This document shows, piece by piece, positions 7,947 through 17,851 of a stretch of 64,000 bases of DNA. Each line of letters starts with the position of its first letter. The stretch's first letter is position 1. The position numbers and the translations under genes were made by a program. This DNA is from Stenotrophomonas maltophilia (GTDB lineage Bacteria; Pseudomonadota; Gammaproteobacteria; Xanthomonadales; Xanthomonadaceae): contig NZ_LYVJ01000009.1 of NCBI RefSeq assembly GCF_001676385.1, positions 62,001 through 126,000 on the forward strand, read 5' to 3'. Under the pieces are notes generated by a model. It made no database searches and had not been told where the DNA came from. It saw only the letters and a program-made list of their open reading frames with translations.

Positions 7947-8828
7947 ATGGACGATTCAACTGCCCTGTTCACTCGCCTCCGTCCGCGCCTGTTCGGCGTG
8001 GCATATCGCATGCTCGGGTCTTCGCACGAGGCGGAAGACGTCGTGCAGGACGTTTGGCTGCGCTGGCACGGTGCCGACCAGCTACAGATCGAGAATCCAG
8101 AAGCTTGGTTGGTGGCCACCACGACTAGGCGCGCCATCGACGCTCTACGCCTAGCCCGCCATGCGCGGGAACACTATGTCGGCATGTGGTTGCCCGAGCC
8201 TTTGCTGACCGACGACAGCAGCACACCCGAGTATGTACTGGAAACTGCCAGTGACCTCTCACTGGCCTTTCTCAATGTTCTCGAGCGACTGGCCCCGGAC
8301 GCGCGTGCAGCATTCCTGCTGCACGATGTCTTTGACCAGGACTATGAGGTTGTGGCTCGGACACTGGATAAGACCGAGGCGACCTGTCGCCAGATCGTAC
8401 ATCGTGCACGTCTGCAGTTGCGTCAGGAACGACCACGCTACAATGTGCCTCAAGAGGTTCACCAGAAACTGATGCGCCGCTTCGCCGAGGCCGCATCCAG
8501 TGGTGATCTCAAGGCAATGAAAGCACTGATGGCAGAGTCAGCCGTGCTGATCGGCGATGGCGGCGGGATCGTTACCAGCTTCCCAAAGCCGATGGTGGGC
8601 GGCGCACGCATCGCACAGCTCCTATATGCACCACACCTTAGGCGCAAAGAACAACTGCGAATGGTACCCACGATGCTCAATGGCCGATTGGGGCTTCTTC
8701 GTTACTTCGAAGATGTATTGGAGTCGGCCATGGCCTTCGATACTGACGGCGAACGAATCATCGAAATCCTGGTACAGCGCAACCCGCACAAGCTGCTCGG
8801 CCTTGGCCAACCCACTTCCATCCAGTAG
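7947..8828 (+). CDS. ECF41-family RNA polymerase sigma factor
   Basis: The 293-residue protein has sigma region 2 (residues 8-75, with LFGVAYRMLGSSHEAEDVVQ), region 4 (about 112-162, with LERLAPDARAAFLLHDVFDQ) and a C-terminal SnoaL-like extension (about 175-285). The three ECF41 signature motifs are present: WLPEPL in the linker, DGGG in the extension and NPHKL near the end (usual NPDKL). In this family the extension replaces an anti-sigma factor: it restrains activity and its distal end is needed for activation. The gene stands behind its own ECF41-type promoter and downstream of the CMD and cupin genes. Probable targets are itself and the divergent sigma4/LysR operon. The inducing signal in this family is not known. 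Confidence 0.93.
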   Translation: MDDSTALFTRLRPRLFGVAYRMLGSSHEAEDVVQDVWLRWHGADQLQIENPEAWLVATTTRRAIDALRLARHAREHYVGMWLPEPLLTDDSSTPEYVLETASDLSLAFLNVLERLAPDARAAFLLHDVFDQDYEVVARTLDKTEATCRQIVHRARLQLRQERPRYNVPQEVHQKLMRRFAEAASSGDLKAMKALMAESAVLIGDGGGIVTSFPKPMVGGARIAQLLYAPHLRRKEQLRMVPTMLNGRLGLLRYFEDVLESAMAFDTDGERIIEILVQRNPHKLLGLGQPTSIQ

Positions 8829-8898
8829 ACAGAGATTCTGCACATGAATGCAGGCGAGTCGACCGGTGGCGGTGACGCTCGTCCTGTGGCGCGCGGAT

Positions 8899-9804
8899 CT
8901 ACTCCATCACTTCATCGAACAGACGGCCACTGAATTGCGCCACCCAGGACAGTCCGCTGAACGCGGCTACGAGTAAAGCCGACAGCGGCACGATGATCCA
9001 GCAGGCCAGCATACCCACCACGTGGTCGTCGAACAGTACCAGTGGCCCCATCGCATCCAGCAGCCCGAACGGCAGCAGCAACGCGAACAGGCACAGCAGC
9101 ACTCCTTCGGCCAGCACCTGGGCACGGGTGTCGGGCCCCACTCTCATGCGCTCAGCCTGTGCCTGCAGGCGCTGAAGTTCATGCAGCAGGCGATGAAGTT
9201 GCAGGAACGCCGCCGGGTGCAGCTGGTCAGCCAGCAACAGTGACTTCAATGCCTCACCCTGCAGCGCCAGCACCTCGTTCCCCGGGCTGTCGGCAGCCAG
9301 AATGCGAGCCAGTTCGCCTGCATCTACATACCGGGCCAGCGCGTGGCGGAACAGCGTTGGCTTCTCTGGAGGCTGGTAGCTCAATCCATATTCCAGACTG
9401 CGGTTGCGATCATGCCTACGCTGTTCCCATGCCTCATCGAAATGCAGCTGGTAGCGCGCCGCCACCTGCCACGCCAGGTGTCGCTGGCCCAGCTGCCGCG
9501 CGGCAGACCTATCATTAAGCGCGGCATCTCCGAGCAAGAGCCAACTGCGACTGGCCGCAGTGATAGCCGCCTGCATTCCCCGCATTTCACTAGCGCGTTC
9601 AGCACTGCGCGCCGCCTTAAAGCCGAAGGTAATGGCCAATGCCGCACCGAGCAGTACCAGAAGACTGGCCGGCAGTCGGATCCATGCGCCGTCGGTCCAG
9701 CGATACAGGGTGATGATCGTCGCTGAATAGGCAATGACCTGCACTACAGGGCGTCTAATGCCGTACATCAATCCGCGGACGGCGTGGAGTGTTCCTCTGT
9801 TCAT
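8899..9804 (-). CDS. bestrophin-like membrane protein
   Basis: A 301-residue protein. The ATG at 9804 is preceded by GGGGAGGTG, which fixes the start. It follows the bacterial bestrophin plan: two N-terminal membrane helices (about residues 18-62, ending in ITFGFKAARSAERASEMR), a long cytoplasmic helical region with YVDAGELARILAADSPGNEV, and two more membrane helices (about 225-280, LLLPFGLLDAMGPLVLFDDH). Bacterial bestrophins are pentameric ion channels of the inner membrane. The usual acidic PFG..NDLP motif after the last helix is absent, so gating or selectivity may differ. It is convergent with the sigma gene and is followed by nothing on its own strand. Link to the stress block is by position only. 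Confidence 0.7.
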   Translation of the reverse strand: MNRGTLHAVRGLMYGIRRPVVQVIAYSATIITLYRWTDGAWIRLPASLLVLLGAALAITFGFKAARSAERASEMRGMQAAITAASRSWLLLGDAALNDRSAARQLGQRHLAWQVAARYQLHFDEAWEQRRHDRNRSLEYGLSYQPPEKPTLFRHALARYVDAGELARILAADSPGNEVLALQGEALKSLLLADQLHPAAFLQLHRLLHELQRLQAQAERMRVGPDTRAQVLAEGVLLCLFALLLPFGLLDAMGPLVLFDDHVVGMLACWIIVPLSALLVAAFSGLSWVAQFSGRLFDEVME

Positions 9805-9838
9805 GGTCACCTCCCCGCCTACCGGCGGTCAGGGCAGA

Positions 9839-9863
9839 GGGCCCCGGTGCGTCGCCGGGGCCC
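9839..9863 (-). terminator. GC-rich hairpin after the hydrolase gene
   Basis: GGGCCCCGG (9839-9847) and CCGGGGCCC (9855-9863) form a perfect 9-bp stem with a 7-base loop, starting 7 bases after the stop codon of the hydrolase gene at 9870. No clear U-tract follows on the minus strand, so it may be an imperfect intrinsic terminator or an mRNA-stabilising hairpin. Confidence 0.55.
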
Positions 9864-9869
9864 TTGCGT

Positions 9870-10823
9870 TTACTTCTGCTGCAGGAAGGCCAACAGGTCC
9901 TGGTTGACCTTGTCCTTATGGGTCTCGGTCAGGCCATGCGGCGCCCCCGGATAAACGACCAGCTTGGCACCCTTGATCAGCTTAGCCGACATGCGGCCAG
10001 CGACGTCGATCGGTACAATCTGATCATCGTCGCCATGGATCACCAGCGTCGGCACGTCGAACTTCTTTAGGTCTTGGCGGAAATCGGTCGCCGAGAATGC
10101 GGCGATCGAATCGTAGGTATTCTTGTGGCCGCCCAGCATGCCCTGCGCCCACCAAGCGTCGATCATCGCCTGCGAGACCTTTGCACCGGGGCGATTGAAC
10201 CCATAGAACGGCCCTGACGGAATGTCGCGGTACAGCTGCGAACGATTCTCCATCTGTGCCTTGCGGATGCCATCGAACACCTCGATCGGCACTCCACCGG
10301 GGTTATCGCCTGTCTTCAGCATGAACGGGGGCACCGAGCTGATCAGCACCGCCTTCTTCACCCGGCCGGTACCGTGGCGGCCGATGTAGCGCGCCACTTC
10401 TCCACCACCGGTGGAGAAGCCGACCAGAGTCACGTCGTGCAGATCCAGTGTATTGATCACCGTGGCCAGGTCATCGGCATAGTGGTTCATGTCGTTGCCC
10501 TCCCACGGCTGACTGGAGCGGCCGTGGCCGCGACGATCGTGGGCAATCACGCGGTAGCCATGGTTTGCCAGGAAAATCATCTGTGACTCCCAGCTATCCG
10601 AGTCCAGCGGCCAGCCGTGGCTGAAAGTGACCACCGGGCCATCCTTCGGACCCCAGTCTTTGTAGTAGAGCTGCACACCATCGGCGGTAGTGATGGTGCT
10701 GGCGGTGTGGGCAATGCTGGTGATGGCGACCGGATGTGCCGGCTCGGCCGCCTGGGTCGAAATCCCAGCTTGGGCACTAATGGCCAACGCAGTCGCGGCC
10801 AAGGTACGAGTTACGGTGTTCAT
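9870..10823 (-). CDS. exported alpha/beta hydrolase, non-heme chloroperoxidase-like
   Basis: The start ATG at 10823 has GGAGATTCCACC in front. The 317-residue product opens with a signal peptide (about residues 1-25, ending [10 protein letters not shown]) and contains an alpha/beta hydrolase fold. The oxyanion region is [10 protein letters not shown], the nucleophile elbow GFSTGGGE (Ser), the acid is in [11 protein letters not shown] and the His in [10 protein letters not shown]. The elbow together with [17 protein letters not shown] is typical of non-heme haloperoxidases/esterases, which can perhydrolyse acetate or cleave small esters. It is 92 bases downstream of the MBL-fold gene on the same strand, and both share a similar GGAGATTCC leader. 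A periplasmic detoxification role fits the neighbourhood; the substrate is unknown. Confidence 0.88.
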   Translation of the reverse strand: MNTVTRTLAATALAISAQAGISTQAAEPAHPVAITSIAHTASTITTADGVQLYYKDWGPKDGPVVTFSHGWPLDSDSWESQMIFLANHGYRVIAHDRRGHGRSSQPWEGNDMNHYADDLATVINTLDLHDVTLVGFSTGGGEVARYIGRHGTGRVKKAVLISSVPPFMLKTGDNPGGVPIEVFDGIRKAQMENRSQLYRDIPSGPFYGFNRPGAKVSQAMIDAWWAQGMLGGHKNTYDSIAAFSATDFRQDLKKFDVPTLVIHGDDDQIVPIDVAGRMSAKLIKGAKLVVYPGAPHGLTETHKDKVNQDLLAFLQQK

Positions 10824-10915
10824 GGTGGAATCTCCTATGGATTGAATGGGTTTCGGCAGGGCTATCGTGCGCCCTTGCGGAGGACGGCAAGCAACGCGAG
10901 GTACTGGAAACTTGA

Positions 10916-11836
10916 TCAGAAGTCCCAATAGACAGGAACCCACCGGAAAGCATCCCCATCCCGAGACACGCGACCGACCGAGGGGAATGGCAGATGGGTG
11001 GCGACCAACATCTCTCCGGTACCGGCGAGCTGACTAAGCAACTCAATACGGACCTGTGCGGAGCCCTCCGGGTCGTGCTCGAAGCCGTTGTGCCAATTCG
11101 GTTGATCGAACCCCACCGTGAACACCGCATCACCGGCAAACGTCAGTGCCTGCCCTTGAGATGCCACCCGCACCACGCAATGCCCCGGGGTATGCCCCCC
11201 AGTGCGCCGAGCGACCACCCCGGGCGCAATTTCATGCTCATCTTCAAAGGTGCATACGTAACCGCTGTATTCGCTCCAGAAATGCTTGGCCGTCGCACGA
11301 AGCGCGTCAGGGAAGCCCTGTGGCATATTGGTCTGGCTGAAATCCGGCGACTTCCAGAACTCCACTTCCGCCGCAGCCACATGGATCTTCAGGTCAGGCC
11401 GCAACTGCTCCTTAACCCCTTCCACCAGCAAGCCACCGATATGGTCCATGTGCATGTGGGTGATCACCACGTCGGTGATCTCGCCCAGTTCGATACCGGC
11501 CGCACCCAGACGGCGGATCAGTTGGCCGGCGCGCGGCAACTGCAGGTCCGGGTCCATGCCCAGGCCAGCATCGATGAGGATGGTGCGGTCTCCACTGTGC
11601 ACCACCATCACATTCAACGCCCAGTCGAACGCGTCCTGCGGCAGGTACATTTCTTCGAACCATTCAGCACGTTCCGATGCCGGCACGTTATGGCCGAGCA
11701 TCTGCGTCGGCAATGGCAGAACGCCATCACTGATCACGAGGACCTCGACATCACCTACCTTCAGGGCATAACGCGAGGGCACCAGTTCGTCGCGCGCTGG
11801 AGCGACGGGAGCAGTAGTGTTTTCAAGGCTAAACAT
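10916..11836 (-). CDS. MBL-fold metallohydrolase
   Basis: The 306-residue protein starts at 11836, where GGAGATTCCCTC precedes the ATG; a longer in-frame start 168 bases upstream lacks a ribosome binding site. It has the metal-binding signature THMHMDH (about residue 134), a later [10 protein letters not shown], and an AGDAVF motif supplying the bridging Asp, so a binuclear metal site is expected. N-acyl-homoserine lactonases, glyoxalase II and quinolone-degrading enzymes share this plan; the sequence is of the lactonase-like type without a firm subfamily. There is no signal peptide, so it is cytoplasmic. It precedes the haloperoxidase-like hydrolase on the same strand and probably shares its transcript. 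Confidence 0.88.
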   Translation of the reverse strand: MFSLENTTAPVAPARDELVPSRYALKVGDVEVLVISDGVLPLPTQMLGHNVPASERAEWFEEMYLPQDAFDWALNVMVVHSGDRTILIDAGLGMDPDLQLPRAGQLIRRLGAAGIELGEITDVVITHMHMDHIGGLLVEGVKEQLRPDLKIHVAAAEVEFWKSPDFSQTNMPQGFPDALRATAKHFWSEYSGYVCTFEDEHEIAPGVVARRTGGHTPGHCVVRVASQGQALTFAGDAVFTVGFDQPNWHNGFEHDPEGSAQVRIELLSQLAGTGEMLVATHLPFPSVGRVSRDGDAFRWVPVYWDF

Positions 11837-12651
11837 GAGGGAATCTCCACGATAGGGTTGGCTAGCGGACAGCAATACAAGGCTGGCGCAAGAATCCGGG
11901 CGTATTCGCACAGCGCATGGCATTCTGTTGCCGCGGCGAAAAAGCTCGACGGGACTGAGTTGCATCGTCGTTCGCTCGAAAGCGAAGATCACTGCCCGGA
12001 ACACGGCAAGAACCGTGTAATTGCAGCGTAGGCATTGCGATGAAACGGCAGAAGCCCCCCCGCGGGGATGTAATGTTGCCTGTTTGGAAGCAGTCGAAGC
12101 GCTAGTTCACAAGCTACCGAGATACCAACTGGAACAACAACAACGCACCAGATGGTGCCCGATTGAGCATCGCTCTGTTTATTGTTTTTCGCCAAAGCGC
12201 AACGCCTACGCGCGATCGCCCGGTCCACCAGTCGATGATCGTGCCGTATCGCGACTTCCACTACCCGGAGATCATCGCCCTGTATTCAAGAGCAATCTAA
12301 GAAAGGTTCGAAGCGCGAGACACGGCTAGGCCTCTCCTTAGGTGCTTTCGAACCAGGAGTGCGCAGAAGTCTTCCGGGGAACCATAAGCAAGGAAATCAC
12401 TGATGTGCAGGAGATGTTCATGGGAAGCCTGATCACCGCCGCATTAGCTCAGGGAGAGGCTGGACACCAATATGTAATCTGCCCTCAGCAGGAAGGAGGG
12501 CAATGATGACCTTCAGCTCACGACGCTGGACATAAGAATCACCCCCGAACTTTCGGAAAAACTTGGGCGAGCGAGGTGTTCGCTGGTCGATTCCATCATT
12601 CGACGCAGCCCCTCAGCGGCAAGCCAAAGCTAATGCAAACGCCCCCAACGT
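11837..12651. other. 815-base stretch without a supported gene
   Basis: No frame here has both a credible start and a recognisable domain. The upstream part (11837-12010) should hold the promoter of the MBL/hydrolase pair, but I see no motif that I would defend. The rest appears to be eroded sequence. Confidence 0.4.
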
Positions 12652-13149
12652 TCACTCGACGACCACCCGAACCCCATGCCCAATGCCGCGATGAAACATC
12701 TTCGCATATGGGCACACGCGCTCGGTATTACGCACCAATTCTTCAGCCTGAACAGGATCCATCCCAGGCAATGACACAACGATCTGTGCCTCCAACAAGT
12801 AGAGCCCATCGACTGGATCACGAGCAAACGTGACCGCCACATCAACACACGGGTTTAGCAGCTCCAGCCCCGCACGAGCAGCAACGAGCACCATAGCTCC
12901 GTGAAAACAGCCCGCATAACCTGCAGCTAGTAGCTGTTCCGGATTCGTCCCTCCCCCCGGACCTCCAAGATCAGGTGGCAGGCGCAAGTCCAGCGCCAAC
13001 TCCCCATCATCTGATCGCACAACACCGGATGCTCGCCCGTGCTTGCTCACACCTCCGCTAACCCGTACACGCCCGGTGTACAAAGGCTGCGCCTCATCTC
13101 CATAGTACTTATCCAGAACTGCAAGCGAAGGTCGATTTATTTCGCTCAT
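12652..13149 (-). CDS. Ohr-type organic hydroperoxide reductase
   Basis: This 165-residue OsmC/Ohr protein contains both catalytic cysteines, Cys81 in AAGYAGCFHGA and Cys146 in ERVCPYAKMF, and the glycine-rich LGGPGGGTNPEQLLAAGY segment. Ohr reduces fatty-acid and other organic hydroperoxides with lipoyl-dependent electrons in the cytoplasm. It is about 25 residues longer than typical Ohr at the N-terminus. The ATG at 13149 with GGGAGC five bases ahead is preferred over a TTG four codons upstream. No ohrR gene is adjacent, so control by the usual MarR-type repressor is not evident. It lies at the edge of the stress block and matches its theme of peroxide and electrophile defence. Confidence 0.93.
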   Translation of the reverse strand: MSEINRPSLAVLDKYYGDEAQPLYTGRVRVSGGVSKHGRASGVVRSDDGELALDLRLPPDLGGPGGGTNPEQLLAAGYAGCFHGAMVLVAARAGLELLNPCVDVAVTFARDPVDGLYLLEAQIVVSLPGMDPVQAEELVRNTERVCPYAKMFHRGIGHGVRVVVE

Positions 13150-13732
13150 ATAAGCTCCCAAAAACTGTGTGATGAACGACTGCCAGCTGAATCATCTACG
13201 GTAAGGACCCGTAGTTGCCACAGCAACAGCACCACCCCGCGCCAATCCCTTCAGGATCAACTACACGAAGCAGATCTCGCAGTTGTCACCAGTGCACGCG
13301 GTCTACGGCCATTTAGCAGACCTATAGCAACCTCGATCCATCCTGCACGCCTGCCAACATATTCGAAAAGTCTACATACGCAGCACAAAGGTACAAAGAA
13401 GAGCGCGAATTCAGTACGCCAAGGTTGGGACTCACTCCGTTCCCTAATCCACATCAATTGGTCAAATCGGCTGCATACCTTAAATGAGCACCGTAGCCAG
13501 GCGAGAATCATAGGAAGGCAACATGACTATTTGCCTATGACGAGGCGAGAAGCATCTGCTTGTCCCCGCCTGAATTGGGCTACGCAGCCGAAAAGTGCGC
13601 CTGACTGAGGTGTTCGAACATATCGGGGTACCTAAACGCTCGCATATGCCCCCCAGTAGCGCGCGCAACGGTAGCGCTCAGAGAAGCGGTGTACTTTCAT
13701 TCCTTTCGGCCCGGTTACAGAATCCCGGCGGC
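13150..13732. other. 583-base stretch without a supported gene
   Basis: It lies between the ohr-like gene and the 3' end of the siderophore receptor gene. Frames on both strands are short and without recognisable features. The Ohr promoter must lie just right of 13149. I see no convincing terminator for either neighbour. Confidence 0.4.
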
Positions 13733-15940
13733 TCAGAACTTCGCGCGCAGGTTGAACAGCACGCGGCGAGGTTCACCCCAATAGCCTGAGTTGAAGAAAC
13801 CGACGTTGCGGTAGTAGACCTTGTCGAACAGGTTGGTGACGGTCACGCCCACGCTCAGGTTGTCGTTGATGCGGTAGCGGCCCATCAGGTCGAACAGCAC
13901 GTAGCCGCCCTGGCTCATCTTGCCGGTGGCGGTAACCGGGGTGCCGTTGGCGTTGAAGCGCCCGGTGGGGATGGGCTGCATCTGGTAGATCTCGCTCTGC
14001 ACGCTTACCCCGCCTCCTAGCGTCCACTGGCCATGGGTCCAGGTGGTGTTGAATCGGGCCAGGTGCATCGGGCTGGTGCTGGCAAAGCGGCTGCCATCGG
14101 GATTGCTGCTGTAGCTGTAGGTGTAGCCGCCGGTCATGCGCCAGTGGTCGTTGATCGAACCGGATACTTCGAACTCACCGCCCTGAGTAGTGATGCCGCG
14201 GCTGGCGATGTACGGCGAGCTGCCATCGGGCAGCTTGATCTCGCCACCGTTCGGGTCCAGCTCGGCCACGTTGTCCTGCTTCATGTAGAAGCCGTTCAAT
14301 GCCGCGTACAGGCGACCGCCGAAGAAGTCGGCCTTCAGGCCGTACTCGTAGTTGCCACCGGTGGTAGGGCTCAGCAGTTGGTTGTTGATGTCGCGGCGCG
14401 CGGTGGCCTGGAACACGTCCGAATAGCTGGCAAAGGCGGTGATGCTGCTGCTGAGATCGTAGAGCACGCCCACGTAGGGGGTCAGCTCATGGGCGGTGGT
14501 ACGCGCGCTGCGGCTGGTGAACACGCCGTCGGTGTTATAGTTGTCGGTGGTGGTGCGGTAATCGGAATAGCGCGCGCCGGCGATGATCTTCAGCGGGTCG
14601 ATCGGGTTCAGACGCACGGCGGCGTAGTAGCCAGTCTCGGTGGTGTTCACCGTGCTGGACGGAACGCCGTAGTTGTAGGTGGTCGGCTTGCCGATGTTGC
14701 CGTCCCAGCTGAAGATGCTGGGGAAGGCGGCCACGTTGTACGGGCGCGAGGTGATGCCGGCGCGGATGGTGTCCAGGTCGCGGTCGTAGTGGTTGATGCC
14801 CACCACCAGTTCATGCGAACGGCCGAACAGCTGGAACGGGCCGGAGGCGTACAGGTCGAACGCATCCTCGCGGGTTTCGGACACCGAATAGGTATCGGCA
14901 ATGCGCAGGCCCAGGCCGGTCGTCGCATCGGCCCAGTTGCCGGTGTTGGAACCGGCCAGCAGCAGCGAGTCGGTGTCGGTGGCGCGGTGGTTGTAGGCCA
15001 GGCGGCCGCTCCAGCCGGCACCGAACTGCTGTTCCAGGGTAGCGAAGTAGTTGGTGCTCTCGCGGTTCCATTCGTTCCAGCGTGCGGCAGCGCTATAGGA
15101 ACGCGGCATGTGCGCGCGCGTGCCATCGCGGAAGTACAGCGGCGAGGCGCTCCAGGCGCCACCATCGGAGCCGGTCTTCAGGTAATCGATACCGGCGCGC
15201 AGACGGGTGCTGTCGGTCAGGTCGGCTTCGACCACGCCGTACAGGCTGGGCGACTTGTCGTGCTGGAAGCGCACCCAGCTTTCCTTGTCGGTGTAAGCGC
15301 CGACGAAGCGTCCACGCACGCGTCCGCCCTTGCTAAGCGGGCCGGACACATCCACTTCGGCGCGCTTGTAATCCCACGAACCGGCGCTGAGGCTAGTGCT
15401 GGCCTGGAAGGTTTCGGTCGGGCGCTTTCGCACCATGTTTACCGTAGCCGAGGGGTTGCCCGAGCCGGTGACCAGGCCGCTGGCGCCGCGCACCACTTCG
15501 ATGCGCTCGTAGATGGAGGTGTCGCTGAGGATCGAGTTGCCGCCCGCGCCGGTGGTGTAGTTGGTGGGGATGCCATCGAACATGAAGTTGTTGATGGCAA
15601 AGCCGCGTGCGTTGAACAGCGTGCGGTTGCTGTCATAGGACTGGATGGTCACGCCCGGGGTCTGCTGCAGCACCTCGGAAATGGTGATGAGGTTGAAATC
15701 CTCGATGCGCTGGCGGGTGAACACAGTGAGCGACTGCGGGGTTTCGCGCAGGGTCAGCGGCAGCTTGGTGGCGGTGTTGGTGCCGTAGACCTGGTAGCCC
15801 TCGGTGCGCTGGGTAACCATTACCCGGTCCAGTTCCGTGGTGGTCGGCGCACTGTCCTGGGCGAAGGCCGGCGCGGCGGCGCAGGCGATCGACAAAGCCA
15901 GGGCATTCCGGCGCAGCGCGCCAGAGGATGTCACGTACAT
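13733..15940 (-). CDS. TonB-dependent siderophore receptor
   Basis: The 735-residue outer-membrane receptor starts at 15940 with a signal peptide (MYVTSSGALRRNALALSIAC, then AAAPAFAQ). A plug domain follows (about residues 45-165; TLRETPQSLTVFTRQRIEDF, and ARGFAINNFMFDGIPTNY are typical of siderophore receptors), then a 22-strand barrel with the C-terminal NLFDKVYYRNVGFF motif and a terminal Phe for BAM recognition. There is no N-terminal STN signalling domain, so it is a transporter rather than a transducer. It resembles the FhuE/FpvA/hydroxamate group, but the ligand cannot be fixed from sequence. It is the last gene of an operon with DUF3649, PepSY and DUF3325 membrane proteins, which commonly accompany such receptors, behind a Fur-box-like site. 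Confidence 0.95.
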   Translation of the reverse strand: MYVTSSGALRRNALALSIACAAAPAFAQDSAPTTTELDRVMVTQRTEGYQVYGTNTATKLPLTLRETPQSLTVFTRQRIEDFNLITISEVLQQTPGVTIQSYDSNRTLFNARGFAINNFMFDGIPTNYTTGAGGNSILSDTSIYERIEVVRGASGLVTGSGNPSATVNMVRKRPTETFQASTSLSAGSWDYKRAEVDVSGPLSKGGRVRGRFVGAYTDKESWVRFQHDKSPSLYGVVEADLTDSTRLRAGIDYLKTGSDGGAWSASPLYFRDGTRAHMPRSYSAAARWNEWNRESTNYFATLEQQFGAGWSGRLAYNHRATDTDSLLLAGSNTGNWADATTGLGLRIADTYSVSETREDAFDLYASGPFQLFGRSHELVVGINHYDRDLDTIRAGITSRPYNVAAFPSIFSWDGNIGKPTTYNYGVPSSTVNTTETGYYAAVRLNPIDPLKIIAGARYSDYRTTTDNYNTDGVFTSRSARTTAHELTPYVGVLYDLSSSITAFASYSDVFQATARRDINNQLLSPTTGGNYEYGLKADFFGGRLYAALNGFYMKQDNVAELDPNGGEIKLPDGSSPYIASRGITTQGGEFEVSGSINDHWRMTGGYTYSYSSNPDGSRFASTSPMHLARFNTTWTHGQWTLGGGVSVQSEIYQMQPIPTGRFNANGTPVTATGKMSQGGYVLFDLMGRYRINDNLSVGVTVTNLFDKVYYRNVGFFNSGYWGEPRRVLFNLRAKF

Positions 15941-15962
15941 GGTGGGAACCTCTCTTTCTGTG

Positions 15963-16265
15963 TCAGGAACGGGAAGACGGGCGTGGCGCCGGCTTGGCCG
16001 GGCTGCGGAAACTGAGCCAGAGCACCATCGCCCCGGCACCGGCGGCGAGCACGCCGCACCAACCAACGAAGCCTTGTGCCACGCCCCATGCCGCGATGCT
16101 GGCCATCAGGCTGGCGGCCAGGCCGACCACGCCCAGGACCTGTAGCAGGCGCCGGCGCGGCGCGGGGGAGGGCGCATGGCCGGCGACATCGCGGTGGTGG
16201 CGTTCCATCGCCATGGCCAGGCAGGCGAAGGCGGCGGCAGCCAGCAGTAGGGCGAGCACGCTCAT
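15963..16265 (-). CDS. DUF3325-family small membrane protein
   Basis: A 100-residue protein with three predicted membrane helices (about residues 3-20, 42-62 and 66-86) and a charged C-terminus rich in Pro/Ser/Arg. Its ATG overlaps the stop of the PepSY gene by 4 bases (ATGA), and the receptor gene starts 22 bases downstream, so it belongs to the same operon. DUF3325 proteins are regularly encoded between PepSY and TonB-receptor genes in iron-siderophore loci. Their biochemical role is unknown; help in periplasmic iron reduction or release is a common suggestion. The call rests on position, size and topology as much as on sequence. Confidence 0.75.
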   Translation of the reverse strand: MSVLALLLAAAAFACLAMAMERHHRDVAGHAPSPAPRRRLLQVLGVVGLAASLMASIAAWGVAQGFVGWCGVLAAGAGAMVLWLSFRSPAKPAPRPSSRS

Positions 16266-17851
16266 GCGCCGGCCGCCGCCGCAGAGGCGGTGCGCGCAGG
16301 GCGTGCCCGGCGCTGTGCCGGCACGAAGCGATGCACCTTGCGCGCGGCCCACAGCAGGCCAGCGCCGATCAGCAGCAGGCCGATATCGATGCCGGCCTTG
16401 GCGCCATCGCCGGCAGCAAGTGCGGATACCGCGCCACCGTGCCAGGCCACCAGGTTGTAGAGCGGCAGGCCCAGTGCCAGCACGCCGGCCAGCGCCAGCT
16501 GCTCGACCCAGCCGCGGCGCGGCGTGCGCAGCATTGCATGCACCACGCAGGCGGCCCAGGCGTAGAAGAACACCTTCACTTCGGCATCGCTGCGGTTGGC
16601 CACATCCAGCGGCAGCAGCCGGTTGCCCCACAGGAAGGCGAGCATGGCCACGGGCAGGCCGGTGACGAAGCCAATGTTCAGCCGCTCGACGATGCGGAAG
16701 CCCAGATGCGGGCGCTCCGGATCGGGCAGCTGTGCGCGCCGCTTCACGGTCCACAGCACCAGTCCGGTGGCCACCATCAGCGTGCCGGCCACACCGGAAA
16801 GGAAGAACAGCCAGCGCATCGTGATGGGGGCGAAGCGCGCCGCGTGCAGGCCGATCATGCCGTCGCGCGCGATGACCGCCGGCGAACGTGGCACAGTTGC
16901 CTGTAGCAGACCCCCTTCTGCATCGAACACGAGCAGGCCAGGGGAGCTGGCGATCCTATCGCCCTGATCTTGGCTCAGAACAATCCGCATCGCGGCATCG
17001 GCGGGATGGTCGATCCGCAATGACATGGCATGACCACCATCCCACCGCGATTCAGGATAGCGCAGCAATTCGGCGAGCTCCGGCGGCTTTGCAAAGATCC
17101 CACTAGGCGAGACTTTCTCTACCCTTGGAGAGATTTCGGCGAAGAGTTCGCTACGTCCCCCGGGATAGCCAGCCATCACCGCCCAAGGCATATACAACGT
17201 CATCAGGGTGATCAGACCGGTGTAGGTGATCATCAGGTGGAACGGCAGTGAGAGAACGGCCAGCGCGTTGTGACCGTCCAGCCAGGTGCGTTGACCCTTG
17301 CCGCGGCGGAAGGTGAAGAAGTCTATGAAGATCTTTTTGTGGGTGATGACTCCGCTGATGATGGCCACCAGCATCAGCATGGAGCAGGCACTGATGAACC
17401 AGCGTGCCCAAAGCACCGGAACGTAGTGCAGATCGAAATGCAGTCGGTAGAAGAAGTCGCCGCCACGTGTTTCGCGTATCTGCACAGGCGTACCGTTGGA
17501 ATCCAGCGTAGCCTGGTTGGGATTGCGTTGGCCGCGGGGGCGTTCCGTTTCGCCCTTCGGCTGCCAACTGACGGTGGTGGCGCTACTGCGCGAATCGGGC
17601 AGTTGGATGCTCCAGCGCAGCGCGTCGGGTGCGGTGCGCGCCAGGAACTGCTGGGCCTGTTTCGCCGCGGTGGTGGCATCGGTAGGCAGGCCGATTTCCG
17701 GCTGCATCCAACGGGTTAGCTCTTCTCTCCAGTATGCCGCCGTACCGGCGATGAATATTAGGAATAGCACCCAGCCGACTAACAGACCCGACCAGGTGTG
17801 CAGAATCCTCTGAGAGTCGCGAAATCCCCCGATCACTTTGCGGAAATCCAA
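16262..17851 (-). CDS. PepSY-domain transmembrane protein (siderophore locus)
   Basis: The 529-residue inner-membrane protein has an N-terminal membrane helix (SGLLVGWVLFLIFIAGTAAY, residues 21-40), a periplasmic region with PepSY character, and further helices around 155, 205, 345, 390, 430, 455 and 480. Conserved His residues near membrane ends (HTWSG at 18-22, DGHNALAVLSLPFHLMIT near 192-209) suit a heme- or quinone-linked ferric reductase-like function described for PepSY-TM proteins of iron loci. It overlaps the DUF3649 gene by 19 bases and the DUF3325 gene by 4 bases, so the operon is tight. The likely role is to release iron from imported ferri-siderophore, by inference from context. 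Confidence 0.88.
   Translation of the reverse strand: MDFRKVIGGFRDSQRILHTWSGLLVGWVLFLIFIAGTAAYWREELTRWMQPEIGLPTDATTAAKQAQQFLARTAPDALRWSIQLPDSRSSATTVSWQPKGETERPRGQRNPNQATLDSNGTPVQIRETRGGDFFYRLHFDLHYVPVLWARWFISACSMLMLVAIISGVITHKKIFIDFFTFRRGKGQRTWLDGHNALAVLSLPFHLMITYTGLITLMTLYMPWAVMAGYPGGRSELFAEISPRVEKVSPSGIFAKPPELAELLRYPESRWDGGHAMSLRIDHPADAAMRIVLSQDQGDRIASSPGLLVFDAEGGLLQATVPRSPAVIARDGMIGLHAARFAPITMRWLFFLSGVAGTLMVATGLVLWTVKRRAQLPDPERPHLGFRIVERLNIGFVTGLPVAMLAFLWGNRLLPLDVANRSDAEVKVFFYAWAACVVHAMLRTPRRGWVEQLALAGVLALGLPLYNLVAWHGGAVSALAAGDGAKAGIDIGLLLIGAGLLWAARKVHRFVPAQRRARPARTASAAAAGA

Noticed and set aside
14033..16015. A 660-codon open frame on the plus strand opposite the TonB receptor gene
   Set aside because: It is an antisense shadow of a GC-rich gene: Gly/Ala/Val-rich without any domain, while the minus strand encodes a complete siderophore receptor with signal peptide and terminal Phe.
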